A DNA stretch of 64,000 nt from Arthrobacter sp. MA-N2 (lineage in GTDB: Bacteria > Actinomycetota > Actinomycetes > Actinomycetales > Micrococcaceae): positions 951,179-1,015,178 of the forward strand of contig NZ_KI912155.1 of the NCBI RefSeq assembly GCF_000517125.1. Reading direction: 5' to 3'. Made by a program: the position numbers and the translations under genes. Under the pieces are notes generated by a model that did not search any database, was not told where the DNA came from, and worked only from the letters and a program-made list of their open reading frames with translations. Shown piece by piece: positions 33,106 to 41,572 of the stretch (positions within the stretch are counted from its first letter, which is position 1; each line of letters opens with the position of its first letter).

Positions 33106-34821
33106 TTGAAGAAGACAGCCAAGAAGAACGGGCTTGCCACAGCAGCGGTCCTGGGGGCCGTGCTCATGGCCGGATCCGCGGTAGCGCCGGCGATGGCCGA
33201 CGACGCTTCACGCGGCGGCCAGAACGTCCAAGGCCAGCAGGGACCGGACAGTAACAAGGACCAGGGCGGTCAGGGTGAAACCTCCAAGCATGTCCTGCTG
33301 CTTTCGGTGGATGGCCTCCACCAGAAGGACCTGGACTTGTACGTGAAGAACCACCCGACGTCGGCGCTGGCGTCGCTGGTCAACCATGGCACCAGCTACA
33401 CGCACGCCCAGACTCCCGTGCCTTCGGATTCCTTCCCCGGCTTGGTCGGCCAGCTGACCGGCGGCAATCCCGGTACCACCGGCGTCTACTATGACGACAC
33501 GTTCAACCGGGCACTCCTGCCCGCGGGCACCACGGACTGCAAGAACACTGCGCCCGGTGCCGAAGTTGCATTCACCGAAGCGGCAGACAAGAGCCAGAAC
33601 GCCCTCGACGCCGGCCAAGGCTTGCCTGGACTTCCGGGCAGCATCCTGAACATGACGGGACAGCCCGGCACGCTCCTTGACCCGGCCGCCCTCCCGGTTG
33701 ACCCGGCAAGCTGCAAGCCGGTCTACCCGCACCAGTATTTGAAAGTGAACACGGTCTTCGAAGTTGCCAAGAGCGCTGGCCTGGGCACGGCGTGGTCGGA
33801 CAAGCACCCGGCCTATGAAATCCTGAACGGCCCCTCCGGCAAAGGCGTGGATGACCTGTTCACCCCTGAAATCAACAGCAAGGCCCCTGCCCCGTTCACG
33901 GGCGACTGGACGCAGGACAATGCCGCGACCCAGCAGTACGACGGCTACAAGGTCCAGGCCGTGCTCAACGAAATCGGGGGCAAGGACCATTCCGGAACCA
34001 AGGCCGCCGCGGTACCGGGCATCTTCGGGATGAACTTCCAGTCCGTTTCGACGGCGCAGAAGCTCCCGACGTCGGACGGACTCACCGGCGGCTACCTTCA
34101 GGGCGGCGCCGCTCCAGGACCGCTCCTGAGCAACGCCTTGGACTTCGTCAATTCCTCGGTGGGCAAGTTCGAGTCCGCGTTGGCCGCTTCCGGCCATGCC
34201 AAGGACACCACCGTGATCCTCTCGGCCAAGCACGGACAGTCCCCCATGGATCCGGCAGCACTGACCAGGGTTCCTGACAGCGCAATTATCGACGGCCTCA
34301 ACGCCGCGTGGAAGTCATCCCACCCCGGCTCCGCTGACCTGGTGGCGTTCTCCACTGACGACGACATCATGCAGCTGTGGCTCTCGGACCACTCGCAGGC
34401 AGCAGCGCAGTTCGCCAAGGACTACCTGGCAGCGCACTCTGCCGCCGGCAATGACATCAACAGCGCCGCCAAAACTGTGCCTGCCTCGGGGCTGAGCAAG
34501 GTCTACGCGGGCAGCGAAGTTGCCCGCTACTTCGGCACCCAAACCAGCGATGCCCGTTACCCGGATATCCTGGGCATCGCCCAGACCGGCGTTGTCTACA
34601 CCGGCGGAAAGTCAAAAATCGCCGAACACGGAGGTGCCAACGCCGACGACCGCGACGTGCCTCTGGTGATCTCCGGCGCCAACGACCACCATGCCCGCAC
34701 TGTGGATAGCACTGTGGAGACCACCCAGATTGCCCCGACCATCCTGAAGACACTTGGCCTGGACCCGAACAAGTTGCAGGCCGTGCAGATCGAAGGAACC
34801 AAGGCTCTTCCTCAGCGCTGA
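33106..34821 (+). CDS. Secreted alkaline-phosphatase-superfamily phosphodiesterase-like protein
   Basis: Starting at TTG 33106 (GAAGGG upstream) gives 571 residues with a clean Sec signal peptide, KKTAKKNGLATAAVLGAVLM through AMA before DDAS. The mature protein has the metal-site strand VLLLSVDGLHQKDL near residue 60. The nucleophile region TPVPSDSFPGLVGQLTGGNP is near 105, and a late EHGGANADDRDVPLVISG is near 508, as in nucleotide pyrophosphatase/phosphodiesterase-type members. The longer frame from 32950 adds a non-signal-like stretch and is not preferred. A strong hairpin follows the gene. Confidence 0.85.
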   Translation: MKKTAKKNGLATAAVLGAVLMAGSAVAPAMADDASRGGQNVQGQQGPDSNKDQGGQGETSKHVLLLSVDGLHQKDLDLYVKNHPTSALASLVNHGTSYTHAQTPVPSDSFPGLVGQLTGGNPGTTGVYYDDTFNRALLPAGTTDCKNTAPGAEVAFTEAADKSQNALDAGQGLPGLPGSILNMTGQPGTLLDPAALPVDPASCKPVYPHQYLKVNTVFEVAKSAGLGTAWSDKHPAYEILNGPSGKGVDDLFTPEINSKAPAPFTGDWTQDNAATQQYDGYKVQAVLNEIGGKDHSGTKAAAVPGIFGMNFQSVSTAQKLPTSDGLTGGYLQGGAAPGPLLSNALDFVNSSVGKFESALAASGHAKDTTVILSAKHGQSPMDPAALTRVPDSAIIDGLNAAWKSSHPGSADLVAFSTDDDIMQLWLSDHSQAAAQFAKDYLAAHSAAGNDINSAAKTVPASGLSKVYAGSEVARYFGTQTSDARYPDILGIAQTGVVYTGGKSKIAEHGGANADDRDVPLVISGANDHHARTVDSTVETTQIAPTILKTLGLDPNKLQAVQIEGTKALPQR

Positions 34822-34849
34822 TCCGGCGCTGGTCGAACCGCGCGTTGGA

Positions 34850-34895
34850 CACTGGAGGGGTTCGGCAGCCAGGCGGCTGAGGGACCCCTCCAGTG
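34850..34895. terminator. Hairpin after the secreted phosphodiesterase gene
   Basis: CACTGGAGGGGT (34850-34861) pairs perfectly with ACCCCTCCAGTG (34884-34895). An inner CAGCC/GGCTG stem is stacked inside. There is no T tract directly after it. Confidence 0.65.
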
Positions 34896-35005
34896 GCACA
34901 ACCGGACCCACGCTGCAGGCAATAGACCGTTCCGACGGCGAAACCTGCATTGGGTGCCGCTCGGCGTCTGCTTACAATCAGACGTCAGCAACTACTGAGG
35001 GAACC

Positions 35006-35347
35006 ATGAAGAAAATCACCACTACCCTGCTCGCGGCCGGGCTCCTCCTCTCCGCTTCAGCCTGCTCCGCACCGCAGCAGCTGAGCACCGCGGACACCTG
35101 CAGCCGGGTCAAGACCGTCATCTCAAACCCCACGAACAGCACCGACAAGACTGGAATGATCAAGTTCGCCAACCAGATCCGCCCCATCGAGGCTGTCTCC
35201 TCAGATGAGCTGAAGCCGACGTTGAAGGCAATCGTGGACTATCTGGACGAGTCGGTGAAGGACAACCCGGATTCCGCGAAGCTCGATTCGCTGAAGACCG
35301 GGTACCAGAATGCCGGCACCGCTTACGGCAAGTACTGCGGCAGCTAG
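35006..35347 (+). CDS. Small secreted lipoprotein, 113 residues
   Basis: The protein starts with a typical lipoprotein signal (MKKITTTLLAAGLLLSASAC, Cys20). The mature part of about 94 residues is helical and contains two further Cys (TADTCSRVK and the C-terminal YCGS), which may form a disulfide. GAGGG stands six bases before the ATG. No named family is recognised. Confidence 0.8.
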   Translation: MKKITTTLLAAGLLLSASACSAPQQLSTADTCSRVKTVISNPTNSTDKTGMIKFANQIRPIEAVSSDELKPTLKAIVDYLDESVKDNPDSAKLDSLKTGYQNAGTAYGKYCGS

Positions 35348-35467
35348 AGACAGCTTGAATTCCCCGCCCGGGGGCTGGCCATGGATGCTTGGTCCTCGGG
35401 GGGGCTCGATACAGCCGGAGTCATGTCCCGGATCTGGCGAGACTTGAGCTGTGCGGTCCGGCGCTCG

Positions 35468-35767
35468 TTACAGTGCTGTGTGCTTCCCAAACGGGTGATG
35501 GCCCGTGGCCGGCTGTCCGTGGCTCCCCAGCCATTCGGACAAGGCCTCCCGCAAGATCTCGCTGGGCGTGAGGCTGAGTGTTTGGGAAGCCGACTCCAGG
35601 GCGCGGTCCAGTTCCTCGGGGATCTGGAAGTCCAGGGGCGAGGGACGGCTGCTTTCCAGGGCGTCGGAAGGCAGGCCATCACCGCGCAAGAGCTTGCCGA
35701 CGGCTGGCTTCATATCGTTTTCGGTCCATGCCGAAAGGCGCTCGAAATGACTCACATCTCGTGTCAT
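35468..35767 (-). CDS. Ribbon-helix-helix protein, orphan antitoxin-like
   Basis: The 99-residue protein has an N-terminal linker (RLSAWTENDMKPA) and then a CopG/RHH-like segment PLDFQIPEELDRALESASQT followed by TPSEILREALSEWLGSHG (about residues 43-85). This matches antitoxins and small DNA-binding regulators. GGGAGGG lies seven bases before the ATG at 35767. No toxin gene is seen on either side: the 120 bases downstream give only a 27-codon frame without toxin features. It may be a solitary regulator. A palindrome 57 bp upstream could be its own operator. Confidence 0.75.
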   Translation of the reverse strand: MTRDVSHFERLSAWTENDMKPAVGKLLRGDGLPSDALESSRPSPLDFQIPEELDRALESASQTLSLTPSEILREALSEWLGSHGQPATGHHPFGKHTAL

Positions 35768-35823
35768 GATTTTCCCTCCCAACAATCAAGCATCCTCCGT
35801 TGTCGGGTTGCAGTCACCATCTA

Positions 35824-35837
35824 CGAGTAATTACTCG
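35824..35837. promoter_or_regulatory. Palindrome upstream of the RHH gene, possible auto-operator
   Basis: CGAGTAATTACTCG is a perfect 14-bp palindrome, 57 bp upstream of the RHH start. RHH proteins commonly repress their own promoters at such sites. The 437-bp gap 35768-36204 also holds a tandem repeat and a possible folded RNA; no other gene is seen in it. Confidence 0.5.
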
Positions 35838-35866
35838 CTAACTATCGCTTCAGCGTACGAGTCCGC

Positions 35867-35908
35867 GTTGATTTCGCCGCGGGACAAGTTGATTTCGCCA
35901 TGGGACAA
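35867..35908. repeat. 21-bp tandem direct repeat
   Basis: GTTGATTTCGCCGCGGGACAA at 35867-35887 (21 bases counting the last A) is followed at once by a second copy at 35888-35908 that differs only by AT for GC in the middle. A GTGGTCAAAG continues after it. Its function is unknown. Confidence 0.6.
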
Positions 35909-35916
35909 GTGGTCAA

Positions 35917-36009
35917 AGCGATGTCGACCGGGCCCGTTCGTGGACTTTGGGGGAGTCGATGAACGGACCCGGCGCTCACGTTTTAGGTGAGACCGTGACG
36001 GACATCGCT
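35917..36009. ncRNA. Candidate structured RNA or mobile palindrome, three-way-junction shape
   Basis: The outer arms AGCGATGTC (35917-35925) and GACATCGCT (36001-36009) are exact inverses. Inside them, CGGGCCCGTTC (35929-35939) pairs with GAACGGACCCG (35961-35971) with one mismatch, and CTCAC/GTGAG form a second small hairpin near 35974-35990. Two hairpins inside one closing stem give a three-way junction. The strand and function are unknown. It lies about 200 bp upstream of the CYTH-CHAD gene. Confidence 0.4.
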
Positions 36010-36204
36010 CAGCGCAGGGCTGGTGCCGTCAGAGCGATCTTAGGGCCTGAACTGACTCCGGTCTAGGGAATCAGCTGCCGCGAGCTTGGAAAGTCCACCA
36101 GCGCCAGGACCGCCGGAGAAGTGCTGCGAGCCTTTCCCGGGAGGCGGACGCGTGGGACGATGCCTATACATGCCTGTATCAGCGACGCGAAAGGCGAGGA
36201 CGCC

Positions 36205-37710
36205 ATGTCCACCCTGGAATCCGTGGAAACCGAACGCAAGTATGACGCTGACTTGGAGACGCCCCTCCCCGCGCTCGGGGATATCACCGGCGTGGAACAG
36301 ATAGCCAACCCTGTCGATCATCACCTTGAAGCCGTCTATTTCGACACAGCAGACCTCGCCCTGGCTCGGCATCGCATCACGTTGCGGCGCCGTACTGGAG
36401 GCACCGATGCCGGCTGGCATCTGAAACTGCCGGCTGAGCAGGACAGTCGCATCGAGATCCACGCACCGCTGGGACAGCCCGAGACCGTCCCCGAGGAGTT
36501 GGCCGAGAGACTCCTGGTGTTCACCCGCGGCAACGAACTGAGGCCCACGGCCCGGATCCACACCCGCCGGACTCTGCTTCGACTGCATGGAAGCGATGAC
36601 CTCACACTGGCCGATTTCGCCGATGACCACGTGACAGCCGAGACGTTGCACCCGGTGCAAGTGGAGAGGCAATGGCGGGAATGGGAAATCGAACTGGTCC
36701 ATGGCGATCAAGATCTCCTGGAGAGTGCGGAGCACGTCGTTTCGCTGGCAGGCGCGACCCGGTCCGCGCATGCCTCGAAACTGGCCCGTGCGTTCGGGAC
36801 AGCCTGGCCGCTCCCGGTGCCTGCACCGCCTAAAGCACGCCCGAAAGGTTCTGCCGGAGACGCGATAGTGGCATACATGGCCGCACAAATCGCCGAAGTC
36901 ACCACACTGGATTCCGGAGTTCGGCAAGGTGCGGACGACGCCGTTCACCGCATGCGCTCGGCCATCCGCCGGCTCCGCTCGGCCCTGTCCGCCTACGGCA
37001 AGTTGTTCGACGCCGACGCCCGGAGCCGCCTCAAGGCTGAACTGAAATGGCTGACCAAGGTCCTGGGCAAGGCCCGGGACGCCGAGGTGCTGCGCGACCG
37101 GATCGGGGAATTGCTAAATACCCAACCCGATGGACTCCTGTCTGGTCCGGCTGCCGCCAAGCTCACGGACGAACTCGAAGACGCCTTCAACTCCGGTTAC
37201 CGCCAGATGCTCCGCTCCTTGGGAACGAAACGCTATTTCCAGCTCTTGGATGCACTTGAGGCGTTCCGCGACGAGCCTCCTGTAACTCCGCGTGCAGGAA
37301 AGAAGGCCCGTCCCGTCACAGCCAAGCTGGCAGCAAAAGCCATCAAGCGGGTGCACCGGTCCCAGAAGGAAGCAGCACGGCAGGCCGGCGCACAACGTGA
37401 CAAGGCATTGCACCAGGTCCGCAAAGACGCAAAAAGGCTACGGCATGCGGCCGAGGCGCTGCGGGACGTCCACGGAAAGCCCGCTGCGCGCTTGGCCCGT
37501 GATGCGCAAAAGATCCAGAAAATCCTGGGTGAGCACCAGGACAGCGTCATCGCGCAGTCGGTGCTGCTTCGCCTCATACATGACACCGGAGGATCCACCG
37601 AGAACAATTCAGCCTTTGGCCGCGTGCTCGCTGCTGAAGAGCAGCGAGCAACTGATTCCGAGCGCCGCTATGAAAAGCTCGCTAAGAAGAAGCGCTTGAC
37701 TAGCCTGTGA
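36205..37710 (+). CDS. CYTH and CHAD domain protein
   Basis: The 501-residue protein has an N-terminal CYTH domain (residues 6-200). It carries the ETERKYD start motif, YFDTADLALARHRITLRRR near residue 48 and a WEIELVHG strand near 158, all typical of triphosphate-binding tunnel enzymes. The C-terminal CHAD domain (about 225-495) has His-rich helices such as VHRMRSAIRRLRSALSAY and HQVRKDAKRLRHAAEAL that bind polyphosphate. Such fusions are linked to polyphosphate or triphosphate metabolism. The ATG at 36205 is preceded by AAGGCGAGG and gives the canonical N-terminus. Confidence 0.92.
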   Translation: MSTLESVETERKYDADLETPLPALGDITGVEQIANPVDHHLEAVYFDTADLALARHRITLRRRTGGTDAGWHLKLPAEQDSRIEIHAPLGQPETVPEELAERLLVFTRGNELRPTARIHTRRTLLRLHGSDDLTLADFADDHVTAETLHPVQVERQWREWEIELVHGDQDLLESAEHVVSLAGATRSAHASKLARAFGTAWPLPVPAPPKARPKGSAGDAIVAYMAAQIAEVTTLDSGVRQGADDAVHRMRSAIRRLRSALSAYGKLFDADARSRLKAELKWLTKVLGKARDAEVLRDRIGELLNTQPDGLLSGPAAAKLTDELEDAFNSGYRQMLRSLGTKRYFQLLDALEAFRDEPPVTPRAGKKARPVTAKLAAKAIKRVHRSQKEAARQAGAQRDKALHQVRKDAKRLRHAAEALRDVHGKPAARLARDAQKIQKILGEHQDSVIAQSVLLRLIHDTGGSTENNSAFGRVLAAEEQRATDSERRYEKLAKKKRLTSL

Positions 37711-37734
37711 CGGAAAGGACTACGCCTCGCAGCC

Positions 37735-38037
37735 TCAGCCTTCGCACTCTATGCAGTAGGCGTGGCCATTCTTTTCTCGGGCAATCTGGGAGCGGTGGCG
37801 AACGAGGAAGCACGAGAAGCACGTGAACTCGTCCTCCTTCTGCGGGACGACCGCAATGACCAGTTCCTCGGCCACGAATTCGCCGCCGGGCACCTCGTTG
37901 CCTTCAAACGCATCGGCCTCGTCCAGTTCCCGTACAACGCTGCGGGCGTCCGGTGCATTGGCGGACTGCAGGGCCTGAAGTGACGTGCTTTGGGATTCCG
38001 CGACGTCGGAGCGGAGTTCGTCGTAATCGGTTGCCAC
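37735..38037 (-). CDS. DUF4193 family protein
   Basis: The 100-residue actinobacterial protein begins VATDYDELRSDVAESQ and has the family core APDARSVVRELDEADAFEGNEVPGGEF (in part). A CxxC...CxxC zinc-ribbon-like C-terminus follows (CFSCFLVRHRSQIA then YCIECEG). GTG 38037 is chosen because homology begins there; the longer frame adds 61 unrelated residues. Its function is unknown; it is widely conserved in Actinobacteria. Confidence 0.9.
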   Translation of the reverse strand: MATDYDELRSDVAESQSTSLQALQSANAPDARSVVRELDEADAFEGNEVPGGEFVAEELVIAVVPQKEDEFTCFSCFLVRHRSQIAREKNGHAYCIECEG

Positions 38038-38179
38038 TTGGGGTTTATCTCTTCTCTTGTGTATTGACTGGCGAATGTGCAACATACACCATCCTGCTGC
38101 TATTCCCCACAATGCGGCGTCAAGTGTGGCGCCTTTCACATGTCCATGTCCGGCGCCGGCACCCGGTCCGGGCGTCCGA

Positions 38180-38710
38180 TCAAGTCCTTCGTCCGCCGTC
38201 GGGCCGGCCGGCGAGACCACCGTCGCGGGCCTCGGGTCCGGCGTCGCTTCCGGTGCCGCCGTGCAGGTCCTTGTCCAGGCCGTGCCCGTTGGCGAGCTGT
38301 GCCAGCAGCTCGTCCAGTTGCGCGATCTGCGCGCCTGTCAGCGGGGCCAGGAGCTCCGCTTCGTGCTGTTCGGCAATGCCCCGAAGTTCCCGCAGTGCGC
38401 CCTTGCCCGCGTCGGTGAGGTGGAGTTCATAGTTCCGCCGGTCGGTGCTGCTGCGCACCCGCTCCACGAGGCCGCGTTCCTCGAGTGAGTCGATGAGTGA
38501 AACCACCCGGCTGGGGACGGCGCCCAGCCTGTCTGCGAGGGAGCGTTGGCTCAAGCCGGGGGCACGCCCGAGCAGGCGGATGACGCCGGCGTCGCCGGGC
38601 GTGAGGCCGATGCCCCGCGTGCGGTCGGCAAAACGGGAGGACGCCACGGCCCCCAGCTGCGACAAGAGAAAAGCGGTCCGTTTCGGCCGGCCCGGTGTGG
38701 CTAAGTCCAT
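38180..38710 (-). CDS. MarR family transcriptional regulator
   Basis: This 176-residue winged-helix regulator has recognition elements LSQRSLADRLGAVPSRVVSLIDSLEERGLV near residues 55-85 and the wing SSTDRRNYELHLTDAG near 88-103. The C-terminal 30 residues are Gly/Asp/Arg-rich and probably disordered. It is divergent from the membrane protein at 38790 and likely controls it. An upstream ATG at 38725 would add five residues. Confidence 0.9.
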   Translation of the reverse strand: MDLATPGRPKRTAFLLSQLGAVASSRFADRTRGIGLTPGDAGVIRLLGRAPGLSQRSLADRLGAVPSRVVSLIDSLEERGLVERVRSSTDRRNYELHLTDAGKGALRELRGIAEQHEAELLAPLTGAQIAQLDELLAQLANGHGLDKDLHGGTGSDAGPEARDGGLAGRPDGGRRT

Positions 38711-38727
38711 GCATCCAGAATACATGC

Positions 38728-38765
38728 TTGACAGAACAATTCCAGAGGTGAACTATTTGAGTAGT
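38728..38765 (+). promoter_or_regulatory. Promoter of the MarR-divergent membrane protein gene
   Basis: TTGACA (38728-38733), a 17-base spacer and AACTAT (38751-38756) resemble a sigma-70-type promoter. The inverted repeat ACTA-TTTGAG-TAGT (38752-38765) overlaps the -10 element and may be the MarR operator. Confidence 0.5.
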
Positions 38766-38789
38766 GATGCAATTACGAAAGGTTCAGCC

Positions 38790-39533
38790 ATGAGCAGTCG
38801 TTCGATTCCCGGTGACGCCAGCCGGGCCGGGCAAGGCGGCCCGCACCCCGGCATCCTTGCCCTTGTCAGCCTGGGCATTTTCCTGGCCAGCCTCATCACG
38901 TCCGCAATCCTGAGCGGCGGCCAAACGTTCGTTTCGCTCTTCGCCCCGGCGGGGCAAGTGGCCGCCTTCTTCCAGCAAAACGTTGCCGCGATGCGGGTCG
39001 GCGGCATGCTCCAATTCGGCTCCGCGGTGCCGCTGGGGATCTATGCCGCCACCGTCTACGCCCGGCAGCTTCGGCTGGGCGTGCGCGTTCCCGGGCCGGC
39101 CATCGGCTTTTTCGGAGGGGTCACTGCGGCCATCTTCCTCATGTTCTCGGGTTCCGTGACGTGGCTCTTGAGCCGGCCCGAAATCACCACGGATGCGACG
39201 CTCACCCACGCCCTCGCGTTCCTTGCGTTCATCACCGGAGGGGTCGGCTTCGTCGTCGGAATCGGCTTGATGGTTGCGGGCATCGCCGTGCCGGCCCTGA
39301 TCCTGCGGTTCGTGCCCCGCTGGTTGGCCTGGGCGGGCCTTGCCCTTGCCGCCCTCTCCGAACTGAGCTTCCTGTCCATGGCGATCGAGCCGCTGCAATT
39401 CCTGCTTCCCATCGGGCGCTTCGGCGGCCTCCTCTGGCTGGTTGCCGTGGGGTTCCTGCTGCCGCACACCCGGGCGGCCGCGAACCGGGAGCCGCGATCG
39501 CGCGCGCCCCACCCCACCCGGGCAACGCCATGA
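38790..39533 (+). CDS. Integral membrane protein, DUF4386-like
   Basis: The 247-residue protein has about six membrane segments, starting with [20 protein letters not shown] near residue 22. The ATG at 38790 with GAAAGG upstream is used; the frame is open further upstream but across the MarR gene. The general layout resembles DUF4386 proteins often found beside MarR or TetR regulators. Its stop overlaps the SDR remnant start as ATGA. Confidence 0.8.
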   Translation: MSSRSIPGDASRAGQGGPHPGILALVSLGIFLASLITSAILSGGQTFVSLFAPAGQVAAFFQQNVAAMRVGGMLQFGSAVPLGIYAATVYARQLRLGVRVPGPAIGFFGGVTAAIFLMFSGSVTWLLSRPEITTDATLTHALAFLAFITGGVGFVVGIGLMVAGIAVPALILRFVPRWLAWAGLALAALSELSFLSMAIEPLQFLLPIGRFGGLLWLVAVGFLLPHTRAAANREPRSRAPHPTRATP

Positions 39534-39930
39534 CGACGGCGGATCCCCTCCGGCCGCTGTCCGGCAAAGTCGCGCTCGTCACCGGAGCCAGCCGCGGGAT
39601 CGGTGCGGAGATCGCCATGGCGCTTGCCGGCGCCGGGGCACAAGTTGTCCTTGCCGCCCGGGACGGCGCGGGCTTGTCCGAGAAGGTCGCCGCGATCGCT
39701 TCGGCGGGCGGATCCCGGCGCCGCTGGCCGAGTGGGCGAGCGAGGAATTCGACAGTGCCGTCTCGGTAAACCTTCGCGGAGTGTTCCTCTGCCTGAAATA
39801 CGAAATTGAGCTCATGCTGGCCGGCGGAAACGGCGGGGCAATCGTGAACATGCCCTCCACGGCCGGCGAACAAGGCGTCGCTGGGATGAGCGGCTACGTG
39901 GCGAGCAAATTCGGTGTCGGGGGCCTAGCC
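39530..39930 (+). pseudogene. SDR oxidoreductase pseudogene with internal deletion and missing 3' end
   Basis: From ATG 39530 the frame gives a normal SDR N-terminus ([20 protein letters not shown], then QVVLAARD). Homology then breaks near 39710. In a different frame the sequence resumes with [20 protein letters not shown] and the catalytic-region YVASKFGVGGLARS up to about 39930. The NNAG region is missing and the C-terminal third is absent, replaced by the end of the convergent DUF1992 gene. About 400 of the expected 750 bp remain. Confidence 0.8.
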
Positions 39931-40548
39931 CGATCCGTTCCAGATGCGGCGCCACCACAGCTGTTTGCTCGCAAGTTCCTGGTTCAGGGATTCCCGGGCC
40001 GCGGCGGCTGCCGCGGCGGCAGCCTGGGCAGCGGCCCGGCGCTCGCGCCAGCGCTCCAGCTCGACGCCGATGTCGCGGGTCTTTGTGATCACCGGAGGTC
40101 CGCCCTGGAGCTGGCGACGCGCGTCGATGACCCGGGCGTTGAAGTCCTCCACCACCTCGCGCACTTGCGTCTCTGAGTACAGGGCATCGAGCTTCGCATC
40201 CAATTCGGCGTCTTCCGTGCGCAGCAGGATGGCCTTGGGGCCCAGGCCGCTGAGGTGCTCGCGCTGGATGAGGCCCTTGACCCACCAATCGGGATCGTAG
40301 CGCTCCCCCAGCCCGGGAATCGGCTTGCCTGAGTACTTCAGGTTGTCGAACTTTCCTTGCGCCATGGCATCGCGGATCAAGTACTCGACCCGCGCCGCGT
40401 CGCCCACCTTCTTGCGCTTCCGCCGCTCTTCTTCCTCGGCGGCCTCAAGTTCGGCTTCTTCCTTGGCTGTCATGCCGGTGGCGCGCAGAGTTCGCAGCTC
40501 CATGGCACGCTCCAGCCGGTGCCTGAACGCACTGTTTTCACCGTTCAC
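39925..40548 (-). CDS. DUF1992 family protein (DnaJC28 conserved domain)
   Basis: The 207-residue protein has the DUF1992 core VEYLIRDAMAQGKFDNLKYSGKPI near residues 54-77 and the following PDWWVKGLIQREH. It is flanked by a charged N-terminal coiled coil (EEAELEAAEEEERRKRKK) and an Ala-rich helix near residue 175. Its function is unknown. Its 3' end borders the SDR remnant on the opposite strand. Confidence 0.88.
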   Translation of the reverse strand: MNGENSAFRHRLERAMELRTLRATGMTAKEEAELEAAEEEERRKRKKVGDAARVEYLIRDAMAQGKFDNLKYSGKPIPGLGERYDPDWWVKGLIQREHLSGLGPKAILLRTEDAELDAKLDALYSETQVREVVEDFNARVIDARRQLQGGPPVITKTRDIGVELERWRERRAAAQAAAAAAAAARESLNQELASKQLWWRRIWNGSG

Positions 40549-40706
40549 GGTTCAAACCGCCTTCGCTTGCGGAAATCCTGGACCTGAATCCAAGTATTCC
40601 GCAATCGGGAAGTTGCCGGGATGGTCCAGGCAACGTGCCCCTCTGGCCACGCCCAGCGCACCTCATTACGCTGACTGGTAACGGCTACTTCAGGAAGAAG
40701 GACTCC

Positions 40707-40958
40707 ATGGACGAAAAGGGCATTCTCGACCGTATCCAGTCGCTTGTGGAGGAGGAGCGGGAGCTCCGGGAAAAGGCAGAGGCAGCCCCACCGGGTCCCG
40801 GTCATGCCCCTGACCGCGCAAGGCTGGAGCACATCGAACAGGACCTGGACCAGTGCTGGGACTTGCTGCGGCAGCGGCGGGCCAAGAGGCAATACGGCGA
40901 GAACCCGAACGATGCCAGACCACGGCCTCCCAAGCAAGTGGAGGGCTACACCGGCTGA
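40707..40958 (+). CDS. DUF2630 family protein
   Basis: The 83-residue charged protein has the family pattern GILDRIQSLVEEERELRE at residues 5-22 and LEHIEQDLDQCWDLLRQRRAKR near 42-63, suggesting two helices. AGGAAGAAGG stands in front of the ATG. The family is common in Actinobacteria and of unknown function. It is followed 22 bp later by a Nudix gene. Confidence 0.88.
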   Translation: MDEKGILDRIQSLVEEERELREKAEAAPPGPGHAPDRARLEHIEQDLDQCWDLLRQRRAKRQYGENPNDARPRPPKQVEGYTG

Positions 40959-40980
40959 AACCGGAAGAAACGCGGACGCG

Positions 40981-41454
40981 ATGACCGTTCGAAGCGCAGG
41001 AATCCTTTTGTACCGCGAGAGCCCCACCGCGGAACTGGAAGTGTGGATAGCGCACATGGGCGGACCGTTCTGGGCCCGCAAGGATGAGCGCGCGTGGTCC
41101 ATCCCCAAGGGCGAATACCTCGAAGACGAGGATCCCTTGGTGGCTGCCAAGCGTGAATTCGCGGAAGAGATGGGCGTTGCCGCACCCGCCGTCGGCTACC
41201 TTAAGCTGGGCACCTTCCGGCAACCGTCGGGCAAGCTCATCACGGCCTTCGCGGCAGAGTCTGACTTTGACCCCGGGAAAATCGTGAGCAACACTTTTGA
41301 CCTGGAGTGGCCGAAGGGATCCGGTGTGGTCCGGAGCTACCCGGAGATCGACAACGCCGTCTGGGCCACGGCAAGTGTTGCCCGTACCAAATTGGTAGGC
41401 GGCCAAGTGCCGATTCTCGATGCGTTGATCCAGCACCTCGGGGGCGGGGTCTGA
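40981..41454 (+). CDS. Nudix hydrolase
   Basis: The 157-residue protein has a complete Nudix box, GEYLEDEDPLVAAKREFAEE followed by MG, starting near residue 41. The pattern Gx5Ex7REUxEExG is intact, so it should hydrolyse a nucleoside diphosphate-linked substrate. It starts 22 bp after the DUF2630 gene, probably in one transcript. The upstream frame continues through the DUF2630 gene and is not part of this protein. The substrate is unknown. Confidence 0.88.
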   Translation: MTVRSAGILLYRESPTAELEVWIAHMGGPFWARKDERAWSIPKGEYLEDEDPLVAAKREFAEEMGVAAPAVGYLKLGTFRQPSGKLITAFAAESDFDPGKIVSNTFDLEWPKGSGVVRSYPEIDNAVWATASVARTKLVGGQVPILDALIQHLGGGV

Positions 41455-41572
41455 GTCCGCAACCAGACCCGTCAGGATCGGAGAAGCGCCGCTCACTGCC
41501 CGCGCCTAGAATGGCGGTCATGGACAACACCGTCCACGGAAGCTTCGTCCCGCAACGACTTCAGGAGAAATC

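Noticed and set aside
35344..35467. Possible toxin gene downstream of the RHH protein
   Set aside because: Only a 27-codon frame is present on the minus strand and it has no toxin features.
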